This document shows, piece after piece, positions 1-6,291 of a stretch of 7,202 nucleotides of DNA (positions are counted from its first letter, which is position 1; every line of letters starts with the position of its first letter). The stretch is from Nitrospinota bacterium. GTDB lineage: Bacteria > Nitrospinota > Nitrospinia > UBA9942. The stretch covers positions 9,611 through 16,812 of the forward strand of contig DNJG01000060.1 of NCBI GenBank assembly GCA_003489165.1, written 5' to 3'. The notes under the pieces were generated by a model, which worked only from the letters and a program-made list of their open reading frames with translations, did no database searches and had not been told where the DNA came from. The position numbers were made by a program, and so were the translations under genes.

Positions 1-866
1 AATCCCGGTATAAATCTGACAAAAGGCTCAGGGTCTCCGAGCAATCCCTGAACCTCTCCAACAGCCTTTTTAGCCTCTTCAACAAGGAGCTTCTCAATTC
101 TTTCAGGGTCGGAAGAGTAACTGACAGATATTGGAATGAGCAAGGACATCCGTTTTTCTGGCAGATAGTAGTTTGTTACGATACTCTGTGCAAGCTTGCT
201 ATTGGGAATTATAACTATGTTATTTGGAAGCATCCTTACCCTCGTCGTCCTCCATGTAATGTCATCAACATAACCCTCCTGTCCTGTCTCAAGCCTTATA
301 AAATCTCCAACCCTGACAGTTTTTTCAAAGAGGATATGAATCCCTGCAAAAAGGTTTGCCAGTGTATCCTGAAGTGCAAGGGCAACAGCAAGACCCCCAA
401 CACCTAATGCTGTAATGAATGGTGTAATAGAGATTCCGAGGTCACTAAGGATTATCAAAAAACCCAGAACAAATATTACGCCTTTAAGAATTCCATATGC
501 AAGTCCTGTGGCAGGGATCGGGAGATTGGATTTCTGTATAAAATTACTAAATATCCTGCCTGAAAGGTTTGCAGCAGCAATAGTAATGGAGAGTATTACA
601 ATGGCATGAATTGTTTTGCTGAGATAAAAGATATACCTTTCCTGAATATCTGAGACAGCAATACCAAAGTAAAGCCCTATGGCTATGCACCAGTAAAGTG
701 AAGGGGTCTTAAATGCCTTTATTATTATGTCGTCAATATCTGTCTCTGTTTTTCCTGCCCATTTATTAAGAACTCTAAAGGCAATACTTCTGAATAGAAT
801 TAATAAAGACACAGAAATAAAGGCTGTTCCTGCTGGAATTATAAGCTTCTGTAAATTCATATCCAT
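1..866 (-). CDS. MscS-family small-conductance mechanosensitive channel (C-terminus beyond window)
   Basis: Inner-membrane channel that opens under membrane tension and releases small solutes after hypo-osmotic shock. I translated 288 uninterrupted codons from the ATG at 866; the frame runs off the left edge, so the C-terminal domain is incomplete. Hydrophobic segments lie near residues 9-28, 57-72, 82-100 and 123-145, and the pore-lining helix is about 150-178. That helix has the family's Gly/Ala pattern (ALGVGGLAVALALQD, 153-167, then NLFAGI). It leads into the MscS beta-domain with RVGDFIRL, a G-x-V-x-D-I-x-W-R-T-T segment and the PNS motif of IIPNSKLAQS. The start is set by AAGGAGG 5 nt upstream. 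A strong promoter at 988-1016 suggests its own transcript with a leader of roughly 115 nt. The family call is certain; the paralogue and gating behaviour are not. A role with the trehalose genes is inferred from proximity. Confidence 0.95.
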   Translation of the reverse strand, partial: MDMNLQKLIIPAGTAFISVSLLILFRSIAFRVLNKWAGKTETDIDDIIIKAFKTPSLYWCIAIGLYFGIAVSDIQERYIFYLSKTIHAIVILSITIAAANLSGRIFSNFIQKSNLPIPATGLAYGILKGVIFVLGFLIILSDLGISITPFITALGVGGLAVALALQDTLANLFAGIHILFEKTVRVGDFIRLETGQEGYVDDITWRTTRVRMLPNNIVIIPNSKLAQSIVTNYYLPEKRMSLLIPISVSYSSDPERIEKLLVEEAKKAVGEVQGLLGDPEPFVRFIPG

Positions 867-918
867 TGTCGCCTCCTTGATAAAAATTTAAGCCAATTGA
901 CCAATATTCCGCTTTTTA

Positions 919-990
919 TTACCGTTCCACAATTATTATCTGCATATCCATAACATTTGTTCCTGATTGATGAAATATTTCCGAGCCATT
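919..990 (-). pseudogene. Relic of a second glycerate 2-kinase: last codons only
   Basis: On the minus strand this stretch ends in a frame reading SGTNVMDMQIIIVER then stop (TAA, 921-919). The GTNVMD-x-QII signature is the extreme C-terminus of the MOFRL-type glycerate 2-kinase seen intact at the other end of the window, where it reads TGTNVMDIQIILKE then stop. The 30-nt blocks at 934-963 and 7057-7086 match at 27 of 30 bases, and all three differences are at third codon positions. Just upstream a Phe-His pair also matches, but about four residues are missing (FHQ-SG versus FHMITGPTG), and further upstream the similarity is lost. No start or catalytic part remains. It lies in the presumed leader of the MscS gene. 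Confidence 0.7.
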
Positions 991-1016
991 ATATTGTGTT
1001 TCCTCTTCACTTTCAA
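988..1016 (-). promoter_or_regulatory. Sigma70-type promoter for the MscS-family gene
   Basis: On the minus strand TTGAAA (1016-1011) is followed by exactly 17 nt and then TATAAT (993-988): five of six and six of six matches to the housekeeping consensus at optimal spacing. A transcript would begin near 981 and reach the MscS start at 866 after about 115 nt. No other intact gene lies between. The promoter overlaps the edge of the glycerate kinase relic, so the promoter may have arisen in, or been kept from, decayed sequence. Confidence 0.65.
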
Positions 1017-1034
1017 GGAGTTTACACCTTTTTA

Positions 1035-1230
1035 TTATTTGGTACTTGATTGCGGTTTTATTGCCTCCTGACTCCCTACAATTTCACCCATATCTTTTAT
1101 CATAGGTATCATTATGGCTACAAAAGGGATATTATCTACAAATGCCGACATAGCATCAGATAGCCTTGTTAAATTTTTCTGTGATTATCACAGCATAGGT
1201 CAGGACTAAAATTGAAGCTGCCATAGTCAT
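1035..1230 (-). pseudogene. Relic of an ArsB/NhaD-type (CitMHS-like) ion permease
   Basis: Two fragments in different frames resemble membrane permeases of the ArsB/NhaD ion-transporter group. The first begins at an ATG at 1230 and reads MTMAASILVLTYAVIITEKF and a few more residues to a TGA at 1158-1156. This is the usual first membrane helix with its TEK-x-N motif. In another frame, overlapping that stop, comes DAMSAFVDNIPFVAIMIPMI and KDMGEI, the conserved SAF-x-DNIPF motif that I recall from the second half of the family, then a stop at 1037-1035. An intact member has roughly 400 or more residues, so several hundred codons between the fragments are gone. A weak GGGG-containing ribosome site precedes the ATG, 24 nt after the BamE-like gene. 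No functional transporter is possible; the family call rests on remembered motifs. Confidence 0.65.
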
Positions 1231-1254
1231 ACTATTATCCCCTTAGACTAATTT

Positions 1255-1587
1255 CTAATGTCCCTCAATCAGTTTCTCCACATCCTCACCGGGTATATTT
1301 GAGTTGAATACATAAGACCTTACAATGCCATATTTATCAAATATGATGTATAAATCCTTTGAATATGTAGTTCCTCCTGCACTCCATTTATTGTAAACAT
1401 AAGTCCATGTAATATCACCGTTATCTATTCCCTTTCTGAATGGTAAACCGAAACTATTAATTATCTCCTGTTTTGTAGTCTTCCCTTTTTCAATTTGTTT
1501 CACGAAGGCAATATTAAAATCTTCCCCTACAGTTGCACAACCTGAAAATATAAAAAGGAGTAAAAAGAGAGCAAATATTTTTCTCAT
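1255..1587 (-). CDS. BamE/SmpA-like outer-membrane lipoprotein, 110 aa
   Basis: Small predicted lipoprotein. MRK is followed by a hydrophobic stretch and the lipobox FSGC with Cys17 as the lipidation site. Residue +2 is Ala, which favours outer-membrane sorting. The mature part has a SmpA/OmlA (BamE-like) pattern: V-x-x-I-x-x-G-K-T-T-x-x-E-I-x-x-x-F-G-x-P at about 29-49, then an ITWTYVY strand near 59-65 and a YIIFDKYGIV strand near 80-89. In BamE this fold helps the beta-barrel assembly machine, but many short lipoproteins share it without that role, so I do not call it bamE. The start at 1587 has GGGAGG 4 nt upstream. A longer reading to 1632 is less likely because its extra codons have no proper lipoprotein N-terminus and would overlap the terminator of the gene upstream. 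Confidence 0.85.
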   Translation of the reverse strand: MRKIFALFLLLFIFSGCATVGEDFNIAFVKQIEKGKTTKQEIINSFGLPFRKGIDNGDITWTYVYNKWSAGGTTYSKDLYIIFDKYGIVRSYVFNSNIPGEDVEKLIEGH

Positions 1588-1618
1588 AAATCCTCCCATA
1601 AAAATATGAGTCAAAAAT

Positions 1619-1658
1619 AAAAAAGCCCCCAACCATATGGAAGTCAGGGGCCCTTTTT
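1619..1658 (-). terminator. Intrinsic terminator after the LysM lipoprotein gene
   Basis: On the minus strand GCCCC (1651-1647) pairs with GGGGC (1629-1625), with a loop of about 17 nt. The loop contains the small palindrome CCATATGG. The stem can be extended by A-T pairs around a 2-nt bulge. It is followed directly by TTTTTT (1624-1619) and more T-rich sequence, as expected for a Rho-independent stop. It begins 8 nt after the LysM gene's stop codon. The A-rich flank on the other side makes it plausible in both directions, but no plus-strand gene needs it. Confidence 0.75.
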
Positions 1659-1666
1659 AAAAATAA

Positions 1667-2317
1667 CTATTTTGTCTTTATATAACCGGACTCCCAATAT
1701 TTTTCAGAACCGTCATGCAGCGACCATTCTCCTCTTGTCCTGGCATGATGGACTGCCTTATCTTTATTGGCAGATGAAAAATCACGGGGGATTGAAAAGA
1801 CCTGCTTTGGATAAATCAGGTCAGGGTCATTTATCTTATCATGGTTAGCCTTATATATGATTGGCCACATAAACGGATTCTCATAAACATCCTTATGCTT
1901 TGCTATCTTCCATAGAGATTCACCTTTTACCACCTCATGACTCGCCCTCTCCAATGCTTCCGCTGCTTTCGCTTCTTCTTTTGCCTTTGCCCTTGTTTCT
2001 TCTTCAGCTTTTGCAGCCTCTTCAGCCGCCTTCGCCTCTGCTTTTAATCTTACCTCTTCTTCCGCCTTCAATCTTGCTTCTTCATCAGCCCTTCTCTTTG
2101 CCTCCTCTTTAGCTTTTGCCCTTGCCTCATCCTCTGCCTTTAATCTTGCCTCTTCCTCTGTCCTCTTTCTCGCCTCATCTTCTGCAGATACTGAAGGTTT
2201 CTGGACAACAGGTTCTGGCGGCTTTTTCTTCGTACAACTCACCATGCTGAATAATAGAGCAGATAGGAGAACTGCACTACAGAAAATAACTAATGATTTG
2301 AAAGTATTATTTTTCAT
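1667..2317 (-). CDS. LysM-domain lipoprotein with a long charged helical stalk, 216 aa
   Basis: Predicted lipid-anchored peptidoglycan-binding protein. MKNNTFKS, a hydrophobic helix and the lipobox MVSC put the lipidated Cys at residue 28, followed by Thr, which favours the outer membrane. Residues about 45-125 are almost only Ala, Glu, Lys and Arg in recurring units (EARLKAE twice, VRLKAE once, RAKAKEEAK twice), expected to form one long helix or coiled coil. A LysM domain follows at about 127-178, with GESLWKIA, NPFMWPIIYKAN and DPDLIYPKQVFSIP; then a basic tail of about 38 residues. The likely role is to bridge outer membrane and cell wall. I chose the ATG at 2317 because AAGGAG (2331-2326) is 8 nt from it but only 2 nt from the ATG at 2323, which would add Met-Glu. 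A terminator follows the gene. The low-complexity stalk makes homology searches unreliable outside LysM. Confidence 0.9.
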   Translation of the reverse strand: MKNNTFKSLVIFCSAVLLSALLFSMVSCTKKKPPEPVVQKPSVSAEDEARKRTEEEARLKAEDEARAKAKEEAKRRADEEARLKAEEEVRLKAEAKAAEEAAKAEEETRAKAKEEAKAAEALERASHEVVKGESLWKIAKHKDVYENPFMWPIIYKANHDKINDPDLIYPKQVFSIPRDFSSANKDKAVHHARTRGEWSLHDGSEKYWESGYIKTK

Positions 2318-2348
2318 CTCCATGTCTCCTTAAAAATAAGAATTACCC

Positions 2349-2392
2349 TTCTCAAGAAAAACATTATTAAAAATTATCCACATTCTTGAGAA
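2349..2392. repeat. Perfect 10-bp inverted repeat upstream of the LysM gene
   Basis: TTCTCAAGAA (2349-2358) and its exact reverse complement TTCTTGAGAA (2383-2392) are separated by 24 very AT-rich bases. It lies 25 nt or more upstream of the LysM ribosome site, in the 117-nt gap after the small membrane protein gene. The spacer holds -10-like sequences on the minus strand (GGATAAT, TTAATAAT) but no convincing -35 partner. No T-run follows, so an intrinsic terminator is unlikely. It may be an operator or an mRNA hairpin; with only one copy in view the function is open. Confidence 0.4.
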
Positions 2393-2434
2393 ATAAGTGG
2401 AATAAGAGTATGTAATTGAATTGCCGTTATTCAG

Positions 2435-2734
2435 TTAAATCAAAAAGGGTGGTGGTCTATATAAAAGCTCAAGAAAAGAGATTATCTTAAGGAGTATAAA
2501 ACTATTTTCAAAAGGTAATATCAGGAGGTAATATAATAAAACTATGCTGATGAATAGAAATTTTACATTGCAGCACGGCTTTAGATTTTCACTGTCATTG
2601 GAGTTAGTGTCCTCTACTATACTAAGCTTTTCCTGCTTTATTAGACTGAGCTGATAGAGATTCCTGGACAGGTTGATATTGATAATGCCTATTGATATGA
2701 AGAAGATGATGAAAATCAATATCACTTTTTTCAT
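2435..2734 (-). CDS. Small two-helix membrane protein of unknown function, 99 aa
   Basis: I do not recognise the family. MKKV is followed by a hydrophobic helix (about residues 4-20), a polar loop rich in Asn, Ser and Glu (about 34-52), a Cys-Cys pair at 54-55, a second helix (about 58-75) and an amphipathic tail ending in YRPPPFLI. With the positive N-terminus, helix 1 could be a membrane anchor or an uncleaved signal. The YRPP-type ending recurs, as I recall, in other small bacterial membrane proteins, which supports a real gene. There is no Shine-Dalgarno sequence before the ATG, but a good promoter (2742-2769) ends only 7 nt upstream, so translation may be leaderless. The composition is much more AT-rich than that of its neighbours. 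The alternative is a chance ORF in AT-rich intergenic DNA; the promoter and the regular two-helix layout argue against that. Confidence 0.6.
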   Translation of the reverse strand: MKKVILIFIIFFISIGIININLSRNLYQLSLIKQEKLSIVEDTNSNDSENLKPCCNVKFLFISIVLLYYLLILPFENSFILLKIISFLELLYRPPPFLI

Positions 2735-2741
2735 AAACTAT

Positions 2742-2769
2742 ATAATAACATTCTAAATATTTTTTTCAA
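2742..2769 (-). promoter_or_regulatory. Sigma70-type promoter immediately upstream of the small membrane protein gene
   Basis: On the minus strand TTGAAA (2769-2764), a 16-nt spacer and TATTAT (2747-2742) each match the consensus at five of six positions. Initiation 6-8 nt after the -10 box would fall at or within a base or two of the ATG at 2734, leaving no room for a ribosome binding site. It lies in the 69-nt gap after the fusion-enzyme gene, where I see no clear terminator hairpin. Confidence 0.5.
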
Positions 2770-2803
2770 TAGATAACAGTCTAAATCCCAAATATCTCTT
2801 TAT

Positions 2804-5074
2804 TTAAGAAACCTGTTCCATCATCCACTCAAGAAATTTCTTCACCTCTCCCTGGTCAGTCAGATAAAATTCAGTCTCACGGCATACACCGATGCAGATA
2901 CCTGTGCCTGCTCCCCTTATTGCCTTGAAAGCATCCTCATCTGTAAGGTCGTCCCCAATATATATCGGAGTCCTTCCCTCTCCAAAATTTTTAATTATCC
3001 ATGACACTGCATCGCCTTTATTCCATGCATTGATTGGTCTTATATCAAAAACCTTCTTACCTGTTGTAATCCTTAAATATTTCTCATACCCCTTTGCCTC
3101 TATCCTGAATCTGTCAATCAGTTCTCCAAGATATTTTGGATTCACCTTTCTGAAATGTATGCTTGCAGTAATCCCCTTATCTTCTATAAATACCCCTTGG
3201 ATATGTGATAGTGCAATCTTTAACTTGCCTAAAAATTCCTGTAGAATATGACCGTTAACTGGTAACTCGGGGCACGGGGCACCCATCCTGTGGATGGGTC
3301 GCAGTGGATGGGTCGTGGTGACTGTCTTTTCGCCATCCCATATCTCATTCCCGTGATTCCCCGCATATATCATATCATCAATCCCTGTCCTTTCCCTTAT
3401 ATCCTTAAGCCCCCTTCCGCTTATTACAGCAATAGGGATATGCCTTTTTAATCCTGCAATAACAGACCGCATATCATCGGAAATAAATGCCATGTCAGGA
3501 GATTCAATAATAGGTGTGAGGGTTCCATCATAATCAAGGAATAAAAAGATTTTATTATGGACAAGCCTCTTCTTCAACTCATCAATATGGTCAAAGAGGT
3601 AGAGGCATTTTATATTTTTTTTAAGAAGGAGTGCCACTATTTCATGCAGGATATCTGAGACCCATTTATAGATATCCTTTCCCCTGACAAGTCTCCTTAA
3701 CCCTCCCATTCTCTCCCTTTTCTCTTTTTCAGGCATTATCAATACCTTTCTTATACATTCTGAGAAGTCTTCAATATCATAAGGATTTACGAGCATTGCC
3801 CCCTCAAGTTCATCTGCCGCACCTGCAAGCTCACTTAAGATAAGCACACCCTTTTCATCAACCTGTGATGCCACATATTCCTTTGCCACAAGATTCATTC
3901 CGTCATACACAGAGCTTATTATAGCGACATCTGCCATTCTATAGTAAGCAACAAGGTCTTTATGCTCTACCTTCTCATCAATATATATTATAGGCTTCCA
4001 TATGCCTGCAGAATATCTCCCATTAATCTTTGATATAAGCCCTTCAACAGTCTCTTTATAGCTTATATAAGGCTCTTTCATCCTTGTGGGGACAGCAATC
4101 TGAATAAAGGTAAATTTTTTAATAAATCTCTCATATCTTTCAAAAAAGAGATTAATCGCCTGGAGCCTCTTTATCAGTGCCTTTGTATATTCAAGCCTGT
4201 CCACCCCTATACCTATGTAACCTTTAAGTTTATATCTGTCTCTGATTTTCTTAATAGCGGCCTCTGTCCTTTGGGACGATGCCATAGAATTGAACTTCTC
4301 GTAATCCACACTTATTGGGAATGCCTTCAATCTTGTAATATGCCCCCTATAGGTAACAGTTGACTGATGATAATCTATATCGGCATTGAGTCGCTCTTTT
4401 ACACAGTCTAAGAAATTTTTAACAAAGAGGGGTATCTGAAAACCTATAAGGTCATTGCCCAATAGCCCTTCAAGAATCTCCTTTGACTGCGGGCAGACCC
4501 TGAAGACACTCCAATCAGGCCAGGGGATATGCCAAAAATGGGCTATTATCATATCTTGCCTTTTCTGCCTCAAAATTAAAGGGACAAGACATAGGTGATA
4601 ATCATGAACCCATACGATTGAATTGCCCTCAGCCTCCTCAAGGACTGCATTGGCAAAGGAGATGTTTGCCTTCATATAGTCTTCCCAGAATCTCTTCCTG
4701 AAATAGACTCTGTCAAGGGTTATGTGACAGAGGGGCCACAGCACCTGATTAGAGTATCCATGATAGTAATTCTCTATCAAATTCTGATTAAGCCATACCC
4801 TCTTCAATTTATAGGAAGGGTTTTCAGGCGGCACTGTAATACAACTTCTACCATTTACAACCTCCCTGTCTCCGCTCCCGCTCCCCCATGCCACCCATGT
4901 TCCGCCTGTTGCCCTCAGAATATTATCAAGTGCAGATGTAAGCCCACTGGCAGGCTTTTCAATCTTTATCTCTAAGCCTGCTTTTTTATGAATATATGGC
5001 TCCCTGTTGGAGACTATTATCAGGGTCTCTTCAGATAAATTTTCTTCTACGAATGCCTTCAATATCTCAGACAT
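2804..5074 (-). CDS. tpsp: Fused trehalose-6-phosphate synthase/phosphatase (TPS-TPP), 756 aa
   Basis: Bifunctional cytosolic enzyme: the N-terminal GT20 domain joins NDP-glucose and glucose 6-phosphate into trehalose 6-phosphate, and the C-terminal HAD domain removes the phosphate. Synthase motifs, in order: VSNR (21-24), LWPLCH (112-117), VHDYHL (156-161), DRLEYTK (292-298; its Arg and Lys correspond to the nucleotide-phosphate ligands R262 and K267 of E. coli OtsA), PTR (329-331) and DGMNLVAKEY (391-400). Phosphatase motifs: DYDGTL (514-519, nucleophile Asp514), ISGR (551-554), GNHG (572-575), EDKG (631-634) and GDDLTDEDAF (707-716). Both active sites look complete. Oddities are AL where most relatives have Gly after the DRL-x-Y-x-K motif, Tyr in place of the usual Arg before DGMNL, and a repetitive insert at about 588-609. 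The start overlaps the treT stop as TAATG, with GGAG about 7 nt upstream, implying translational coupling. Confidence 0.96.
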   Translation of the reverse strand: MSEILKAFVEENLSEETLIIVSNREPYIHKKAGLEIKIEKPASGLTSALDNILRATGGTWVAWGSGSGDREVVNGRSCITVPPENPSYKLKRVWLNQNLIENYYHGYSNQVLWPLCHITLDRVYFRKRFWEDYMKANISFANAVLEEAEGNSIVWVHDYHLCLVPLILRQKRQDMIIAHFWHIPWPDWSVFRVCPQSKEILEGLLGNDLIGFQIPLFVKNFLDCVKERLNADIDYHQSTVTYRGHITRLKAFPISVDYEKFNSMASSQRTEAAIKKIRDRYKLKGYIGIGVDRLEYTKALIKRLQAINLFFERYERFIKKFTFIQIAVPTRMKEPYISYKETVEGLISKINGRYSAGIWKPIIYIDEKVEHKDLVAYYRMADVAIISSVYDGMNLVAKEYVASQVDEKGVLILSELAGAADELEGAMLVNPYDIEDFSECIRKVLIMPEKEKRERMGGLRRLVRGKDIYKWVSDILHEIVALLLKKNIKCLYLFDHIDELKKRLVHNKIFLFLDYDGTLTPIIESPDMAFISDDMRSVIAGLKRHIPIAVISGRGLKDIRERTGIDDMIYAGNHGNEIWDGEKTVTTTHPLRPIHRMGAPCPELPVNGHILQEFLGKLKIALSHIQGVFIEDKGITASIHFRKVNPKYLGELIDRFRIEAKGYEKYLRITTGKKVFDIRPINAWNKGDAVSWIIKNFGEGRTPIYIGDDLTDEDAFKAIRGAGTGICIGVCRETEFYLTDQGEVKKFLEWMMEQVS
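3248..3315. repeat. GC-rich repetitive in-frame insert in the phosphatase domain
   Basis: Within a gene of about 40% GC, the 60 bases 3261-3320 are 67% G+C and highly patterned. CGGGGCA occurs twice in tandem (3268-3281). CCCATCC and GGATGGG (3282-3298) form a 7-bp hairpin with a 3-base loop. GTGGATGGGTCG occurs twice with a 14-base period (3290-3301 and 3304-3315). The reading frame stays open and encodes about 22 Pro-, His- and Arg-rich residues (588-609: HPLRPIHRMGAP then CPELPVNG). They sit in the variable cap between the GNHG motif and the EDKG strand, where relatives usually have a short linker. This resembles a mobile palindromic repeat captured in a coding region. Confidence 0.6.
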
Positions 5075-6282
5075 TACAACTCCAGAATGTTCTTCCCTTT
5101 ATTTTCCAGTGAATACCACACAGATAAGTAATCTCTTACCTGCCTCGTTATGAGAAAATTATTTCTCACATATTCCCTCCCCGTCCCCCCCATCCTCTTT
5201 GCCATCTCAGGATTATTGAGAATCTGCCTTATCCTGAATGCAGTCCCCTCTACCGAATGGACAAGAAATCCTGTAACTCCATGTATTATCTGAAGAGGTA
5301 TGCCGCCGGCAGCCCCGCCTATCACAGGCTTCCCCTTCCACATAGCCTCTGAGACCGTAAGCCCAAATCCTTCTTTCAGAGACTTCTGTAAGACTATAGT
5401 TGATGCCCTTTGTAAAGCATTTATGTCTCTATCACTGAATGGAGGCAATAATAAGATATGTATATCGGGGCTGCCTTCTGCAAACTCCTTTACCTCATTT
5501 AAGACTATCTCACCTTCAGGGTCATCTGTAGCAGGACTCCCGGCAAGGATAAGGATGCAGTCATTATATTTTCGGACATCTTTGTAAGCCTTTATCACGC
5601 CTATAGGGTCTTTAAATCTATCAAATCGTGATACCTGTAGTATTATCGGTCTGTCTGCAGGTATCTGAAATCTATTCAGTGTCCCTTTTATCTCATCATT
5701 TGAAAGCTCCATATTTTTTTCGCTTATAGGGTCTATTGAAGGGGGGATAATAAATTCCGAGAGGGGCATTGCCTTTGCGAATTTAGACACCGAGAAGATG
5801 GCAGCCTCATACCTTTCGCAATACCGCCTGAGATACTCATAGACATCTTTTTGGGGATTTGATACATCTATATGACATCTCCATATCCATTTGCCTCCTT
5901 TTTTGAATTCAATAAGCGGGACAGGCTGGGGGTCGTGGATAAGAACTGCGTCGGCATTAAGATTTATACTTTCAGCATTCCTTTTATTAATCTCAAAATG
6001 ATAATCCCACATATCCTTTGTAATCTTCTCCGTCCTGCCGTGAAGGGCATTATGAATCTTTTTTGTAATATCAAAAAATCTTTTATCCCCCTCTATAATC
6101 TCCCACCTTGCGGCAACGCCGATTTCCTCTAAAATAGGAAGCATCCTGTGCAGTATCTCCGCCACACCACCGCCCGAACGGGTGGAGTTGATATGCAAAA
6201 ATGTCCTATTTTTCAGTGTTTCGCAAAGCCTCATTATGAGAAGCAGATCTCCTTTTGGCGATATACCCGAATATCTCTCCAT
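5074..6282 (-). CDS. treT: TreT-type trehalose synthase (GT4 glycosyltransferase), 402 aa
   Basis: Predicted cytosolic retaining glycosyltransferase that makes trehalose from an NDP-glucose and free glucose. The N-terminus carries the TreT hallmarks: HINSTRSGGGVAEIL (30-44), EGDKRFFDITKKIHN (64-78), HDPQP (116-120) and RCHIDVSNP (135-143). The C-terminal GT-B half has QVSRFDRFKDP (216-226), whose Arg and Lys should hold the donor phosphates, and the E-x7-E motif from Glu304 to Glu312 in KEGFGLTVSEA. Length is normal for the family. I chose the ATG at 6282, with GAGG 8 nt upstream; a TTG at 6306 would add eight residues encoded by the inverted-repeat arm and is unlikely. The stop shares one base with the next start (TAATG), tying its translation to the fused synthase/phosphatase. 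A related NDP-sugar GT4 specificity cannot be excluded. Confidence 0.93.
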   Translation of the reverse strand: MERYSGISPKGDLLLIMRLCETLKNRTFLHINSTRSGGGVAEILHRMLPILEEIGVAARWEIIEGDKRFFDITKKIHNALHGRTEKITKDMWDYHFEINKRNAESINLNADAVLIHDPQPVPLIEFKKGGKWIWRCHIDVSNPQKDVYEYLRRYCERYEAAIFSVSKFAKAMPLSEFIIPPSIDPISEKNMELSNDEIKGTLNRFQIPADRPIILQVSRFDRFKDPIGVIKAYKDVRKYNDCILILAGSPATDDPEGEIVLNEVKEFAEGSPDIHILLLPPFSDRDINALQRASTIVLQKSLKEGFGLTVSEAMWKGKPVIGGAAGGIPLQIIHGVTGFLVHSVEGTAFRIRQILNNPEMAKRMGGTGREYVRNNFLITRQVRDYLSVWYSLENKGKNILEL

Positions 6283-6291
6283 TACAATAAC

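Noticed and set aside
415..609. Plus-strand open frame of 64 codons
   Set aside because: It lies opposite the MscS coding sequence, whose protein is unambiguous; there is no ribosome site or recognisable product.
1588..1632. Longer N-terminus for the BamE-like lipoprotein
   Set aside because: It would overlap the upstream terminator and put extra residues before a clean signal sequence; the ATG at 1587 has a good ribosome site.
1900..2112. Plus-strand open frame rich in Leu, Pro and Ser
   Set aside because: It is the antisense shadow of the Ala/Glu/Lys/Arg stalk of the LysM lipoprotein; there is no ribosome site and the repeats explain the open frame.
2892..3251. Plus-strand open frame of 119 codons
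   Set aside because: Antisense to the phosphatase domain with its complete catalytic motifs; nothing in the translation resembles a known protein.
3290..3315. Start of a CRISPR array
   Set aside because: There are only two 12-base units with a 2-base gap, inside an open coding frame; no spacers of normal size.
5300..6132. Plus-strand open frames opposite treT
   Set aside because: All are shadows of the well-supported glycosyltransferase.
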